Notes: generated by a model not told the origin, from the sequence alone. A DNA stretch of 60,602 bases from Parafrigoribacterium_A sp035571875 (GCA_035571875.1 DATNBR010000030.1:1-60602), one strand, 5' to 3'. Positions 39,175-48,527 are shown, counted from the stretch's first letter. Made by a program: numbers and translations.

Positions 39175-40212
39175 GTGGGCACCATCTCGAACGGCACGAT
39201 CGCCGAGCACCTTCCGATTCCTCGGATGCCGGCGCTTCGCGGCCCGCTTCTGGACCTGCCGATCGACGGCACCAAGCGAGTGCTGCTCGCGGCGCCCCGC
39301 GGCTACTGCGCGGGCGTCGACAGGGCAGTCGTCGCGGTCGAAAAGGCGCTCGAACGTTACGGGGCCCCGGTCTTCGTGCGCAAGCAGATCGTGCACAACC
39401 GCCACGTCGTCTCCACGCTCGAAAAGCAGGGCGCGGTCTTCGTCGACGACGTGGACGAGGTGCCGGTCGGCTCCCACGTCGTGTTCTCCGCCCACGGCGT
39501 CTCGCCCGCCGTCGTGCAGGCCGCGGAGGACCGCGGACTCCAGGCGATCGACGCGAGCTGCCCGCTCGTGACCAAGGTGCATCGCGAGGCGACCAGGTTC
39601 GCGCGCGACGGCTACCGCATCCTCCTCATCGGCCACGCCGGTCACGAGGAGGTCGAGGGCACGATGGGTCACGCGCCCGACCGCACGGTTCTCGTCAACG
39701 GACCGGCGGATGTGGCTGCCCTCGAGATCGACGACGAGGAACGCCTCGTCTGGCTCTCGCAGACCACCCTCAGTGTCGACGAGACGATGGAGACGGTGCG
39801 ACTCCTGCGCGAACGGTTCCCGCGACTGCAGGATCCGCCGAGCGATGACATCTGTTACGCGACCCAGAACCGTCAGGTCGCGATCAAGCGGGTCGCCACG
39901 GAGGCGGAACTCGTGATCGTCGTCGGCTCCTCGAACAGCTCAAATACTCTTCGGTTGGTGGACGCCGCGCTGGAGAACGGCGCCAGGGCGGCGTACCGGG
40001 TCGATTTCGCGAGCGAGATCCGTCAGGAATGGCTCGACGGCGTCGCCACCGTCGGTGTCACCTCTGGCGCCTCGGTTCCCGAACTGCTCGTGCGCGAGGT
40101 GCTCGATGACCTCGCGGATGCCGGCTACGGCACGGTGGAGGAGGTCGTGACCGCAGAGGAAGACCTCGTGTTCTCGCTGCCTAGGCAACTGCGCGAAGGA
40201 CGACAACGATGA
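39175..40212 (+). CDS. ispH: 4-hydroxy-3-methylbut-2-enyl diphosphate reductase
   Basis: A 345-residue iron-sulfur enzyme for the last step of the MEP isoprenoid pathway. The three cluster cysteines are in PRGYCAGVDRA, DASCPLVTKVH and DICYATQNRQ, and VVGSSNSSNTLRLV is the substrate-binding motif. The first 30 residues are an unconserved extension; the GTG at 39175 is supported by a -10 box 7 bp upstream. ATGA overlap joins it to the next membrane protein gene. Confidence 0.95.
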   Translation: MGTISNGTIAEHLPIPRMPALRGPLLDLPIDGTKRVLLAAPRGYCAGVDRAVVAVEKALERYGAPVFVRKQIVHNRHVVSTLEKQGAVFVDDVDEVPVGSHVVFSAHGVSPAVVQAAEDRGLQAIDASCPLVTKVHREATRFARDGYRILLIGHAGHEEVEGTMGHAPDRTVLVNGPADVAALEIDDEERLVWLSQTTLSVDETMETVRLLRERFPRLQDPPSDDICYATQNRQVAIKRVATEAELVIVVGSSNSSNTLRLVDAALENGARAAYRVDFASEIRQEWLDGVATVGVTSGASVPELLVREVLDDLADAGYGTVEEVVTAEEDLVFSLPRQLREGRQR

Positions 40213-40781
40213 GCGACTCAAGACCCAGCCCGCGGTACGGCGAATACGCCACACCCGAGGAGCAGGCGAAGGCCATGGGCGTGCACCCGGCGAAGCCGGT
40301 CGTCGAGCCCTCCGCGCCGCCCGGGATGCAGGCGCCTGCGCGCGCGCGTGCCGCGGCGGTGCGTGGTGCCGCAGCACCGCATCCGACTGCCGACGACGCG
40401 CGGCGGGCCCGCGGCTCGCGCGACCTCGTGACCACGGTGACGCTGCTGGCGATCGGTCTCGTCTGGGTGCTCATGTCGATCCCGGGAGCGGCGAACCTCC
40501 CCGACACGCTCAATCGCACCTACGAACTGCAGGGCTACACGGGCGACTACGGGCCGGTCGCGCTCGCGTCGACGCTCGGACTGTTCATGAACATCAGCTC
40601 GATCGTGGTGTGGGGCGTCACCTGCGCGGTGTCGGTCGCCCTGCTGCGCCGCCACCGCAGGGCCTGGTACGTGCCGCTCATCGGTGCCGTCGTGGCCGGC
40701 GCGATTGCACTGGCGCTGACGCTCGTGGCGATGCTGAGCGACCCCGGTCTCGTCGCCTACTTCGCCTCGCTCCAGCCCTAG
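40209..40781 (+). CDS. DUF6264 family membrane protein
   Basis: A 190-residue protein with a Pro/Ala-rich cytoplasmic N-terminus of about 75 residues (PRYGEYATPEEQAKAMG at the start) and three or four membrane helices. The N-terminal motif and topology match DUF6264, seen in Microbacteriaceae after ispH. The function is unknown. It is translationally coupled to ispH. Confidence 0.8.
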   Translation: MSDSRPSPRYGEYATPEEQAKAMGVHPAKPVVEPSAPPGMQAPARARAAAVRGAAAPHPTADDARRARGSRDLVTTVTLLAIGLVWVLMSIPGAANLPDTLNRTYELQGYTGDYGPVALASTLGLFMNISSIVVWGVTCAVSVALLRRHRRAWYVPLIGAVVAGAIALALTLVAMLSDPGLVAYFASLQP

Positions 40782-40890
40782 ACGAGCGGCGCTCTGCTCG
40801 CGCCGATAGACCACCTTGTGGGGGTACGAGGGGTCGATCGGCGGATGGCAGACTTGACGTCGACTGTGCGCGATCGACCGGGGGGGGCGA

Positions 40891-42114
40891 ATGGCTATCG
40901 CTGTGCTGCCGCGCACCACCGCTGCGGCCATCGTCAACCGTGGTGTGGCTCGCGGCACCTGGGTCGTGGCTCTCGCGCTTCTCGTGTTCGACATCCCCGT
41001 GCTGCTCGATGTCTTCGGCCGCAGAGGGCTCGGCGATCACCTGGGCACGCCCCTCATCGCGCTCCTTACGATGACCTGCGCGCTCGCTGTCACGGCACTC
41101 AGGCCCGTGCCCTGGCTCGTCGCGCTCTACCTTCTCATCGGTGGCGTCTGCGTCACGGTCTACGAGGTCGGCATTCTCCTGGCCGATCCGGGTCTCGCCG
41201 CGCAGGCCACCTACCTGCTCAACCGCCCGGCGGTCGCGATCGTGCTCGTGGGCACGCTCTCCTCGAGCGCCCTGGTCGGCATCCTCTGGTGTGCCCTCGG
41301 CTATCTGGTCTCGGTCTCGGCGTCGTTCATCGCCGCGGGACTCACGGCCCAAGAGCTGCACTCGGGCACGGGACCCACCATGCTGTTCGTCGTCTACGCG
41401 ACCGCCTACCTCGCGCTCGCACTGATCCAGCGTCGCCAGCGAACCAGAGTGCCCGATTTCCAAGCCCTGGACCAGCAGGGCGAACGGATGGCGGCCGAGC
41501 GCGAGTCTGCGCTGCGCACGGCGGCGGTCGTGCACGACACCGTGCTCGGCGACCTCGCCTTCGTCATCAATGCTCCGGACGAGCTCGATGATCACGCTCG
41601 CGACAGGCTGCGCCGCGACATCGCGACGCTCACCAGCACGGATTGGCTCGCCCAGGACTCCGCGAGCGCGGAGGCGGACCGCTCGCAGGCCCTCCTGCGC
41701 AATCGCCTTGCCGCGGTAGTCAGCGAGCTGCAGTGGCGCGGACTCACGGTGCACGTGAGCGGCAACGGCAGCGCTGCGACGCGATCGACGGGTGCCGCGG
41801 CCGCGGCCGGCATCGATGCGGCGAGGGCGTGTCTCGAGAACGTGCTCGCTCACTCCGGCGTGAAGGTCGCCCAGATCGTGCTCGGCCAGGAGAAGGGCGA
41901 GAGCACGATCATGGTGATCGACGAGGGCGTGGGATTCGACCCCGCGGCGGTGCCCGAGGATCGGCTTGGGCTCAGGGTTTCGGTCACGCAGCGCGTCGAG
42001 GCCGTCGGCGGCTACGTTCGTGTCTGGTCGTCGCCCGGCAACGGCACCTCTGTGTTGATCTCGGTGCCCGCCGCGACCGCCGTCGGCACCGGCCTCGGGG
42101 ATGCGCGTTCGTGA
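40891..42114 (+). CDS. Membrane sensor histidine kinase-like ATPase
   Basis: A 407-residue protein with five or six membrane helices in the first 185 residues. A dimerisation segment has His215 in RTAAVVHDTVLGDLAFV (HisKA_3-like), and a C-terminal GHKL ATPase domain has CLENVLAHSG (N box), VIDEGVGFDP (G1) and SPGNGTSVLISVP (G2). It looks like a NarL-type sensor kinase, but no response regulator gene is adjacent. A run of eight G (40880-40887) serves as the ribosome binding site. GTGA overlap couples it to the next gene. Confidence 0.85.
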   Translation: MAIAVLPRTTAAAIVNRGVARGTWVVALALLVFDIPVLLDVFGRRGLGDHLGTPLIALLTMTCALAVTALRPVPWLVALYLLIGGVCVTVYEVGILLADPGLAAQATYLLNRPAVAIVLVGTLSSSALVGILWCALGYLVSVSASFIAAGLTAQELHSGTGPTMLFVVYATAYLALALIQRRQRTRVPDFQALDQQGERMAAERESALRTAAVVHDTVLGDLAFVINAPDELDDHARDRLRRDIATLTSTDWLAQDSASAEADRSQALLRNRLAAVVSELQWRGLTVHVSGNGSAATRSTGAAAAAGIDAARACLENVLAHSGVKVAQIVLGQEKGESTIMVIDEGVGFDPAAVPEDRLGLRVSVTQRVEAVGGYVRVWSSPGNGTSVLISVPAATAVGTGLGDARS

Positions 42115-43271
42115 GCCGCAGAGTGCCGGGCGGTCCGGATGCCCGCACCGCTCAGGCGATCGACCCACTGAGCTGGTTCACGGCCCCGTTCGCGCCCCTC
42201 ATCTTCGGCGGCCTGGTACTCGTGCTCGGCTCGATCCTCGTGGTCACGGGGGAGCGCGATGCCTCTGCCATCCTCGCTCAACTCCTCGCCGTGGCGGTGT
42301 GCACCTCCGCCTGCCTGCTCGTTCACATCGCGACGAGGCCGAAGCGGCAGGCGATCGGCTGGTCGGTCTCGTCCCTCGTGCTGCTGATCTCGCTCTGCGG
42401 TTACCTGCTGTCGGCGCTGAACTTCGGGGCAGACGGGCAGCGGCCCGAGAACTGGTGGGCACCCGGAGCGGTCGCTCTGGCGATTGCCAGCCTTGCGCCG
42501 TATGTCTCGATCCGGCGGCTCGCCCTGCTGGGATTCGGTGCAAGCGTCGTGGTGGGCGCGATCGGCGTCGCGGCGTATCCTTCCGGAGCCGGGCCATGGT
42601 CGGCATGGAGCGTCGTCGTCATGGTGACGACGGCTCCGCTGCTGGCCGTGGCAGCGTCATCCGTGTTCATCGCCACGGTCGTGCCGACCATGCGGCGACT
42701 GCTCGCAGAGCGTGCGGCGGCCGTCGAGGATCGTGCGCATGCCGCTGCAGTCGAGACAGCACCCGTCAACCCCGAAGCCCTGGCGCGCTTGACCGCGCGC
42801 GTCACACCGTTTCTCGAGCAGCTCGCCACGACGGGAGTCGTGACACCCACCGACCGTGCCGTGGCCGGTCAGCTCGCCCGACGCCTGCGTGACGAACTCG
42901 TCGCGACCGCCGACGCGAGCTGGCTCGACGGGCTCGCGCGCGGACGATCGGTCGTCGTGATGGACCCTGAGAGACGCGCGGATGTCATGAATGCCGCACA
43001 GAGAGCCGCGCTCACCGGTCTGCTCACCGCCATTCTCGACACCCCGGACACGGCATCGAAGGCGACGCTCGTCGAACTGCGTGGCAGCGATGGCGGCGCG
43101 ACGGCGGTCGCTGTGAGCATGGACCTGAGCCTGCCGGAGGGCAGGCGCACGATGCACCTCGCTCCGTACTATCTCAGCCTCAAGACCGCGTTCGAGGGTC
43201 TCTCGTGGCGCGAGGGTGACCTCATGAGCATGCGGTTCGAGGTGCCGGCGACCGACACCTCGAACGGTTGA
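42111..43271 (+). CDS. Membrane protein coupled to the sensor kinase
   Basis: A 386-residue protein with about six membrane helices (residues 25-195) followed by a cytoplasmic coiled-coil and alpha/beta part of about 180 residues (AERAAAVEDRAHAAAVE onward). The GTG start shares GTGA with the kinase stop. The C-terminal part lacks clear N, G1 and G2 boxes, but its layout echoes the kinase gene. It may be a degenerate kinase paralogue or a sensory partner. I do not recognise a named family. Confidence 0.75.
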   Translation: MSRRVPGGPDARTAQAIDPLSWFTAPFAPLIFGGLVLVLGSILVVTGERDASAILAQLLAVAVCTSACLLVHIATRPKRQAIGWSVSSLVLLISLCGYLLSALNFGADGQRPENWWAPGAVALAIASLAPYVSIRRLALLGFGASVVVGAIGVAAYPSGAGPWSAWSVVVMVTTAPLLAVAASSVFIATVVPTMRRLLAERAAAVEDRAHAAAVETAPVNPEALARLTARVTPFLEQLATTGVVTPTDRAVAGQLARRLRDELVATADASWLDGLARGRSVVVMDPERRADVMNAAQRAALTGLLTAILDTPDTASKATLVELRGSDGGATAVAVSMDLSLPEGRRTMHLAPYYLSLKTAFEGLSWREGDLMSMRFEVPATDTSNG

Positions 43272-43275
43272 GGTG

Positions 43276-44301
43276 CTACCTGCCGGAGTGGCCAGCTGAG
43301 CCGAGCTGCTGGGTCGACTGGATGACGCGCTGCGCCATCGCTGTCTCGGCGAGCTTGCCCCACGAGCGCGGGTCGTAGACCTTCTTGTTGCCGACCTCAC
43401 CGTCGATCTTGAGGAAGCCGTCGTAGTTCTTGAACACGGTGTCGGCGACGGAGCGGCTGAACGCGTATTGCGTGTCGGTGTCGACGTTCATCTTCACGAC
43501 GCCGTTGGCGACCGCAGTGGCGATCTCCTCATCGGTCGAGCCGGATCCGCCGTGGAAGACGAGGTCGAGCGGCTTCGCGCCCGCGCCGTACTTCGCGGCG
43601 ATGCCCGCCTGGATCTCGCCGAGCAGCTCGGGCCGCAGCTTCACGTTGCCGGGCTTGTACACGCCGTGCACGTTGCCGAAGGTCAGGGCGGCCATGTAGC
43701 GGCCCTGCTCTCCCAGTCCGAGCGCCTCGACCGTCGCGATCGCGTCGTCGAGCGTCGTGTACAGGTGCTCGTTGATGTCGTGGCTCACGCCATCCTCTTC
43801 GCCGCCGACGACGCCGATCTCCACCTCGAGGATCGCGTTGATCGCCTTCATGCGCGGCAGGATCTCCCTGGCGATCTCGAGGTTCTCGCTCAGCGGCACG
43901 GACGAGCCGTCCCACATGTGCGACTGGAAGATCGGGTTGCGACCGGCGCGCACCTCGGCCTCTGAGGCCTCGATGAGCGGGAAGACGAAGCCGGGCAGCG
44001 CATCCTTCGGGCAGTGATCGGTGTGCAGTGCGACGGTGATGGGGTAGTTCTTGGCGACCTCGTGCGCAAACGCGGCGAAGGCGAGTGCTCCGGATGCGCG
44101 GTTCTTCACGGTCTGTCCGGCGAAGTAGTCGGCGCCACCGGTGGTGACCTGGATGATGCCGTCGGAACCGGCCTCGGTGAGGCCTTGCAGCACGGCGTTG
44201 ATCGTCTGCGACGACGACACGTTGAACGCCGGGTAGGCAAATCCGCCGGCCTTCGCCTTGTCGAGCATTTCTGCGTACTGCTCAGGGGTTGCGATAGGCA
44301 T
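43276..44301 (-). CDS. fbaA: Class II fructose-bisphosphate aldolase
   Basis: A 341-residue zinc aldolase that splits fructose 1,6-bisphosphate. The catalytic and zinc-binding residues lie in VALHTDHCPKD, EVEIGVVGGEEDGV, GNVHGVYKPGN and LVFHGGSGS. The length and GGEEDGV insert match the long (E. coli FbaA-like) class IIA type. GAGGAG precedes the ATG. It is divergent from glpX, so the glycolytic enzyme and the gluconeogenic enzyme share one upstream region that contains a large inverted repeat. Confidence 0.96.
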   Translation of the reverse strand: MPIATPEQYAEMLDKAKAGGFAYPAFNVSSSQTINAVLQGLTEAGSDGIIQVTTGGADYFAGQTVKNRASGALAFAAFAHEVAKNYPITVALHTDHCPKDALPGFVFPLIEASEAEVRAGRNPIFQSHMWDGSSVPLSENLEIAREILPRMKAINAILEVEIGVVGGEEDGVSHDINEHLYTTLDDAIATVEALGLGEQGRYMAALTFGNVHGVYKPGNVKLRPELLGEIQAGIAAKYGAGAKPLDLVFHGGSGSTDEEIATAVANGVVKMNVDTDTQYAFSRSVADTVFKNYDGFLKIDGEVGNKKVYDPRSWGKLAETAMAQRVIQSTQQLGSAGHSGR

Positions 44302-44367
44302 GAGTCTCCTCGGTAGCTGTAATATCCGCGAACGAGTCTATCGGAGCGCCAGTCTCGCCCTCGTTCC

Positions 44368-44432
44368 CCGCTGAGGTCTGGCAATCTGCGCTTCCCGCGG
44401 CACCGCAACAGCAGATTGCCAGACCTCAGCGG
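44368..44432. repeat. 22-bp perfect inverted repeat between fbaA and glpX
   Basis: The arms at 44368-44389 and 44411-44432 are exact reverse complements over 22 bp (inner part TGAGGTCTGGCAATCTG) with a 21-base GC-rich loop. The rest of the 240-bp divergent gap shows a fbaA ribosome binding site and the glpX -10 box, nothing else. Confidence 0.9.
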
Positions 44433-44529
44433 AGGGTCCGCGCGGGTGCAGATGGCGTGCTTGCTAAAGAAGGGGCGATCTTTCTCGCCGCCGAGGCGCA
44501 TCCGCGCGCTGGTCTGGATCGCCTCTCGT

Positions 44530-44535
44530 TAGGCT
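44530..44535 (+). promoter_or_regulatory. -10 box of glpX (leaderless)
   Basis: TAGGCT ends 7 bp before the ATG at 44542, with only TAAAAC between. Confidence 0.5.
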
Positions 44536-44541
44536 TAAAAC

Positions 44542-45528
44542 ATGACCCCCAACACCGACAGCATGTACCTGCAACCGGATCGAAACCTCGGCATGGAGCT
44601 CGTGCGAGCGACCGAGGCGGCGGCGATTCGTGCCGTGCCGTTCATCGGTCGCGGAGACAAGAATGCCGCGGATGGCGCTGCGGTCGATGCGATGCGCACC
44701 TTCCTCGGCACGGTGAACTTCGACGGTGTCGTGGTGATCGGCGAGGGCGAGAAGGATCACGCGCCGATGCTCTTCAACGGCGAGCACGTCGGCAACGGTC
44801 ACGGCCCCACCTGCGATATCGCGGTGGACCCGATCGACGGAACCTCGCTCACGGCATCCGGAAGGCAGAACGCGCTGTCGATGATCGCTGTGGCCGACCG
44901 CGGCAGCATGTACGACCCGCGCGCTGTCTTCTATATGGACAAGATCGTGACCGGCCACGAGGGCCGCGGGGTGATCGATCTCCTCAGGCCGATCGGCGAG
45001 AACATCCGGGCGCTCGCGAAGGCGAAGGGCAAGGATGTCGCCGACATGACCGTCGCGGTGCTCGATCGGCCGCGCCACCTCGAACTCATCGATGAGATTC
45101 GCGCGGCCGGGGCGGGCACGAGGCTCATCCTCGACGGCGACGTCGCAGGCGGCATCAACGCGGCCAGGGACGACAACATGCGCATCGACATGTGCGTCGG
45201 CATCGGCGGAACTCCGGAGGGGATCATCACCGCGTGCGCGCTCAAGGCGCTAGGCGGGGTGATCCAGGCCAAGCTTCACCCGAAGGACGACGAGGAGCGC
45301 CAGCGCGCGATCGACGCCGGTCACGACCTCGACAGGGTGCTCGACGGCGACGACCTGGTGCGCAGCGACAACACCTATTTCGTTGCGACCGGGGTGACGG
45401 ATGGCCAGCTCGTGGGCGGCGTGCGCAAGGCCGGCCACGTGATTCACACGGAGAGCATCGTGCTGCGCGGCAGGTCGGGAACGATCCGGCGCGTCTCAGC
45501 CGACCATCTTGCGGAGAAGTGGGTCTAG
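44542..45528 (+). CDS. glpX: Class II fructose-1,6-bisphosphatase
   Basis: A 328-residue GlpX-type phosphatase for gluconeogenesis. Metal and phosphate sites are VVIGEGEKDHAPML and DIAVDPIDGTSLTA, with GIGGTPEGIITACAL and GAGTRLILDGDVAGG later. In most actinobacteria this is the sole FBPase. It is divergent from fbaA and convergent with rmuC (13-bp gap). Confidence 0.95.
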   Translation: MTPNTDSMYLQPDRNLGMELVRATEAAAIRAVPFIGRGDKNAADGAAVDAMRTFLGTVNFDGVVVIGEGEKDHAPMLFNGEHVGNGHGPTCDIAVDPIDGTSLTASGRQNALSMIAVADRGSMYDPRAVFYMDKIVTGHEGRGVIDLLRPIGENIRALAKAKGKDVADMTVAVLDRPRHLELIDEIRAAGAGTRLILDGDVAGGINAARDDNMRIDMCVGIGGTPEGIITACALKALGGVIQAKLHPKDDEERQRAIDAGHDLDRVLDGDDLVRSDNTYFVATGVTDGQLVGGVRKAGHVIHTESIVLRGRSGTIRRVSADHLAEKWV

Positions 45529-45541
45529 CGCGCCGCCAGAC

Positions 45542-46837
45542 CTACTCCACCGCCAGTTCAGCGGTCAGCTCGAACGCGGTGAGTTCGCGCGGTGCCTCCT
45601 CGATGCCGTTGAGGGTGCCGAGCACCTTCGACTCGTCGAGCGCGCTCAGCTTACGAGCGCTCGGGAGCACCTGTCGTTCGAGCGATCCGACGAAGTTGTT
45701 GTAGTCCTTGACGCTGCGTTCGATCGACCGGCCGAGCTTCTCGACGTGCTCAGAGAGCTTCGACAGTCTGCCGTAGAGCTCACGGCTGAGGTCGAACAGC
45801 AACTTGGCGTCTTCGGTGAGCACGTTCTGCTGCCAACTGAACGCGACCGTCTTCAGCACCGACCACAGGGTGACGGGGGAGGCCAGCGCGACGCGCTTGT
45901 TGAAGGCGTAGTCCATGATCGCGGGGTCAGCCTCCATTGCGCTGGAGACGAGTGACTCGCTCGGGATGAAAGCGATCACGAGCTCGGGTGATGCGTCGAG
46001 ACCGTCGTAGTACGCCTTGCTCGAAAGAGTGTCGACGTGGGCGCGCAAAGCTTTCACGTGCTGCCTGATGAGCTGTTCGCGCTTCGCTCCCTCTTCTCCG
46101 GTTGCGGTGACAGGGATTCCGCTCGCCTCGAGGTACGCGTTGAACGGCACTTTGGCGTCCACCGCGATGTTCTTTCCGCCCGGCAGGTGCACGACCATGT
46201 CTGGTCGCCCAGCCCCCGCATCCGAGGTGATGCTTGACTGCACGTCGAAGTCGACGCGCTCGATGAGGCCGGCCGCCTGCACGACGTTGCGCAGCTGGGT
46301 TTCGCCCCAGACGCCGCGCGTGCTGTTGCTCTTGAGTGCGGAGGCCAGCGCCTCGGCGGTGCTGCGCAATCGCTCCTCGGACTCGGTGGCCGACCTCAAC
46401 TGCTGGGTGAGCTCGCCGTGCTGCTGCTGGCGCTGCGTCTCAAGCTCGGTCACCTTGTGCTGCATGGTGCGCAGGCTCTCCTGCACGGGCGTGAGCAACT
46501 GCAGCACTTTGCTCTCGGCACGCTCTCGCTCGGCCGCCGCCGCCTGTTCGGCGCGCTGGCGCTCGAGTATCTCGCGGTGCTGCTCCTGCAGACCGATGAC
46601 CTGCTCGCGCAGCGCGGTCGCGGTCGCCTGCACGGACGCCAACTCGGCCGAGAGCGTCGCCTGCGCGGACTGCTCCTCGGCTCTCAGTTGCGCGAGCGCC
46701 ATCTGGTGCTGCGCCTCGAGCACCGCCGGGTCGGCCGCGTCGACCGTGCGGCGACTGCGTGCCAACACCCAGCCGAGCACGCCCCCAAGCACGATGCCGA
46801 TGACGAGGCCGATGATGAGTGGCGCGATCGTGTCCAT
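45542..46837 (-). CDS. rmuC: DNA recombination protein RmuC
   Basis: A 431-residue protein with an N-terminal membrane helix (about residues 5-25, IIGLVIGIVLGGVLGWVLA), a long coiled coil (about residues 35-165) and the RmuC nuclease-like domain. The domain includes TRGVWGETQLRNVVQAAGL, VVHLPGGKNIAVDAKVPFNAY and LVIAFIPSESL. It is thought to limit DNA inversions and cut DNA; its exact role is not settled. ATG 46837 begins just before the helix. Confidence 0.94.
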   Translation of the reverse strand: MDTIAPLIIGLVIGIVLGGVLGWVLARSRRTVDAADPAVLEAQHQMALAQLRAEEQSAQATLSAELASVQATATALREQVIGLQEQHREILERQRAEQAAAAERERAESKVLQLLTPVQESLRTMQHKVTELETQRQQQHGELTQQLRSATESEERLRSTAEALASALKSNSTRGVWGETQLRNVVQAAGLIERVDFDVQSSITSDAGAGRPDMVVHLPGGKNIAVDAKVPFNAYLEASGIPVTATGEEGAKREQLIRQHVKALRAHVDTLSSKAYYDGLDASPELVIAFIPSESLVSSAMEADPAIMDYAFNKRVALASPVTLWSVLKTVAFSWQQNVLTEDAKLLFDLSRELYGRLSKLSEHVEKLGRSIERSVKDYNNFVGSLERQVLPSARKLSALDESKVLGTLNGIEEAPRELTAFELTAELAVE

Positions 46838-46965
46838 GGCTCCAGTGTGACAGCGGCCGGTGACAAATCCAGGAGCGACCCAGTCGCAGCGGACCACCGC
46901 CGATGCGAACATTTCGGGAACAATACGGTCGGTCGATTCGAGGCGGCGCGGCCGTCATCCGCAGC

Positions 46966-46971
46966 TAGCAT
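46966..46971 (+). promoter_or_regulatory. -10 box of the mmsA-type gene (leaderless)
   Basis: TAGCAT ends 7 bp before the ATG at 46978. Confidence 0.5.
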
Positions 46972-46977
46972 GGCGCC

Positions 46978-48480
46978 ATGGACAACCAGCACAGCATCCT
47001 GAATCATTGGCTTTCCGGCGCGTCATTCGAAGGAGAATCGACCCGCACGTCACCCGTGTACAACCCCGCTCGCGGCACAGTACAGAAGGAGGTGCGACTC
47101 GCCACCGTCGGCGACGTCGACACCGCCGTCGCCGCCGCGAAGGCCGCGTTCCCGCAGTGGGCCGAGACCTCTCTTGCCAAGCGGCAGGCGATCATCTTCC
47201 GCTTTCGCGAGCTGCTCAACGAGCGCAGGGAAGACCTTGCGCACATCCTCACCGCGGAGCACGGCAAGGTGCTCTCAGACGCCATGGGCGAGATCGCGCG
47301 CGGCCTCGAGGTCGTCGAGTTCGCGGCAGGCATCCCGCACCTCATGAAGGGCGAGTACAGCGAGAACGTCTCGACCGGCGTCGACGTCTACACGACCCGC
47401 GAGCCGCTCGGCGTCGCGGCAATCATCAGCCCGTTCAACTTCCCGGCCATGGTGCCGCTGTGGTTCTTCCCGATCGCGATTGCCGCGGGCAATGCCGTCG
47501 TGCTGAAGCCCTCCGAGAAGGACCCGTCCGCCGCCAACTGGATGGCCGAACTGTTCACCGAGGCGGGCCTGCCCGACGGCATCTTCAACGTGGTGCACGG
47601 TGACAAGGTCGCGGTCGACGCTCTTCTCGAGCACCCGGATGTCGCATCCGTGTCCTTCGTCGGATCGACCCCGATCGCGCGCTACATCTACGAGAACGCC
47701 GCGAAGCAGGGCAAGCGGGTGCAGGCGCTCGGTGGCGCGAAGAACCACATGCTGGTGTTGCCCGACGCGGACCTCGACCTCGCCGCCGACGCCGCCGTCA
47801 ACGCGGGCTTCGGCTCTGCTGGCGAGCGCTGCATGGCGATCAGCGTGCTCGTCGCCGTCGAGTCGATCGCCGATGAGCTGGTGGCGAAGATCGCCGAGCG
47901 AATGGCGGGCCTCGTGATCGGCGACGGCCTGCGCTCCTGCGACCTCGGTCCGCTCATCACCAAGGAGCACCGAGACAAGGTCTCCGGGTACATCGACCTC
48001 GCGGCGACCGACGGAGCGACGGTCGTCGTCGATGGCCGTGGCGCGCGCCCCGACGGCGAGGCAGAGGGCTTCTGGCTCGGCCCGACGCTCTTCGACCGCG
48101 TTCCCGTCACCTCCAAGGTCTATGTCGACGAGATCTTCGGTCCGTTGCTCTCGGTCGTTCGCGTCGAGACCTTCGACGAGGGCATCGAGCTCATCAACAG
48201 CGGCCCCTACGGCAACGGCACGGCGATCTTCACCAATGACGGTGGTGCTGCGCGCAAATTCCAGCGCGAGATTCAGGTGGGCATGATCGGCATCAACGTG
48301 CCGATCCCCGTGCCGGTGGCCTACCACTCCTTCGGTGGCTGGAAGGCCTCGATGTTCGGCGACACCAAGGCCTACGGCTCGGATGGCGTGCGCTTCTTCA
48401 CGCGGGAGAAGGCGGTCACGAGGCGCTGGCTCGATCCCTCGCACGGCGGGATCAACCTGGGCTTCCCCGAAAACCACTGA
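46978..48480 (+). CDS. mmsA: Methylmalonate-semialdehyde dehydrogenase (CoA-acylating)
   Basis: A 500-residue aldehyde dehydrogenase. NAD binding shows as IISPFNFPAMVPLWF and SFVGSTPIARYIYENA; the catalytic cysteine is C285 in SAGERCMAISV. The FNFP and GERCMA patterns are those of MmsA/IolA, which convert (methyl)malonate semialdehyde and CoA into propionyl- or acetyl-CoA in valine, beta-alanine or inositol breakdown. No partner gene (mmsB, iol) is nearby. A palindromic repeat follows the stop. Confidence 0.93.
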   Translation: MDNQHSILNHWLSGASFEGESTRTSPVYNPARGTVQKEVRLATVGDVDTAVAAAKAAFPQWAETSLAKRQAIIFRFRELLNERREDLAHILTAEHGKVLSDAMGEIARGLEVVEFAAGIPHLMKGEYSENVSTGVDVYTTREPLGVAAIISPFNFPAMVPLWFFPIAIAAGNAVVLKPSEKDPSAANWMAELFTEAGLPDGIFNVVHGDKVAVDALLEHPDVASVSFVGSTPIARYIYENAAKQGKRVQALGGAKNHMLVLPDADLDLAADAAVNAGFGSAGERCMAISVLVAVESIADELVAKIAERMAGLVIGDGLRSCDLGPLITKEHRDKVSGYIDLAATDGATVVVDGRGARPDGEAEGFWLGPTLFDRVPVTSKVYVDEIFGPLLSVVRVETFDEGIELINSGPYGNGTAIFTNDGGAARKFQREIQVGMIGINVPIPVPVAYHSFGGWKASMFGDTKAYGSDGVRFFTREKAVTRRWLDPSHGGINLGFPENH

Positions 48481-48484
48481 GGCG

Positions 48485-48525
48485 GGTCGAGTAGCGAGCG
48501 AGGTACGAGCCCGCGTATCGAGACC
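48485..48525 (+). repeat. Palindromic REP-like repeat, 41-bp form
   Basis: Opens GGTCGAGTAGCGAGCGAGG and closes GCGTATCGAGACC. It matches the copy inside gcvP (59151-59191) at 39 of 41 positions and lies between the convergent mmsA and exonuclease genes. Confidence 0.9.
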
Positions 48526-48527
48526 GC

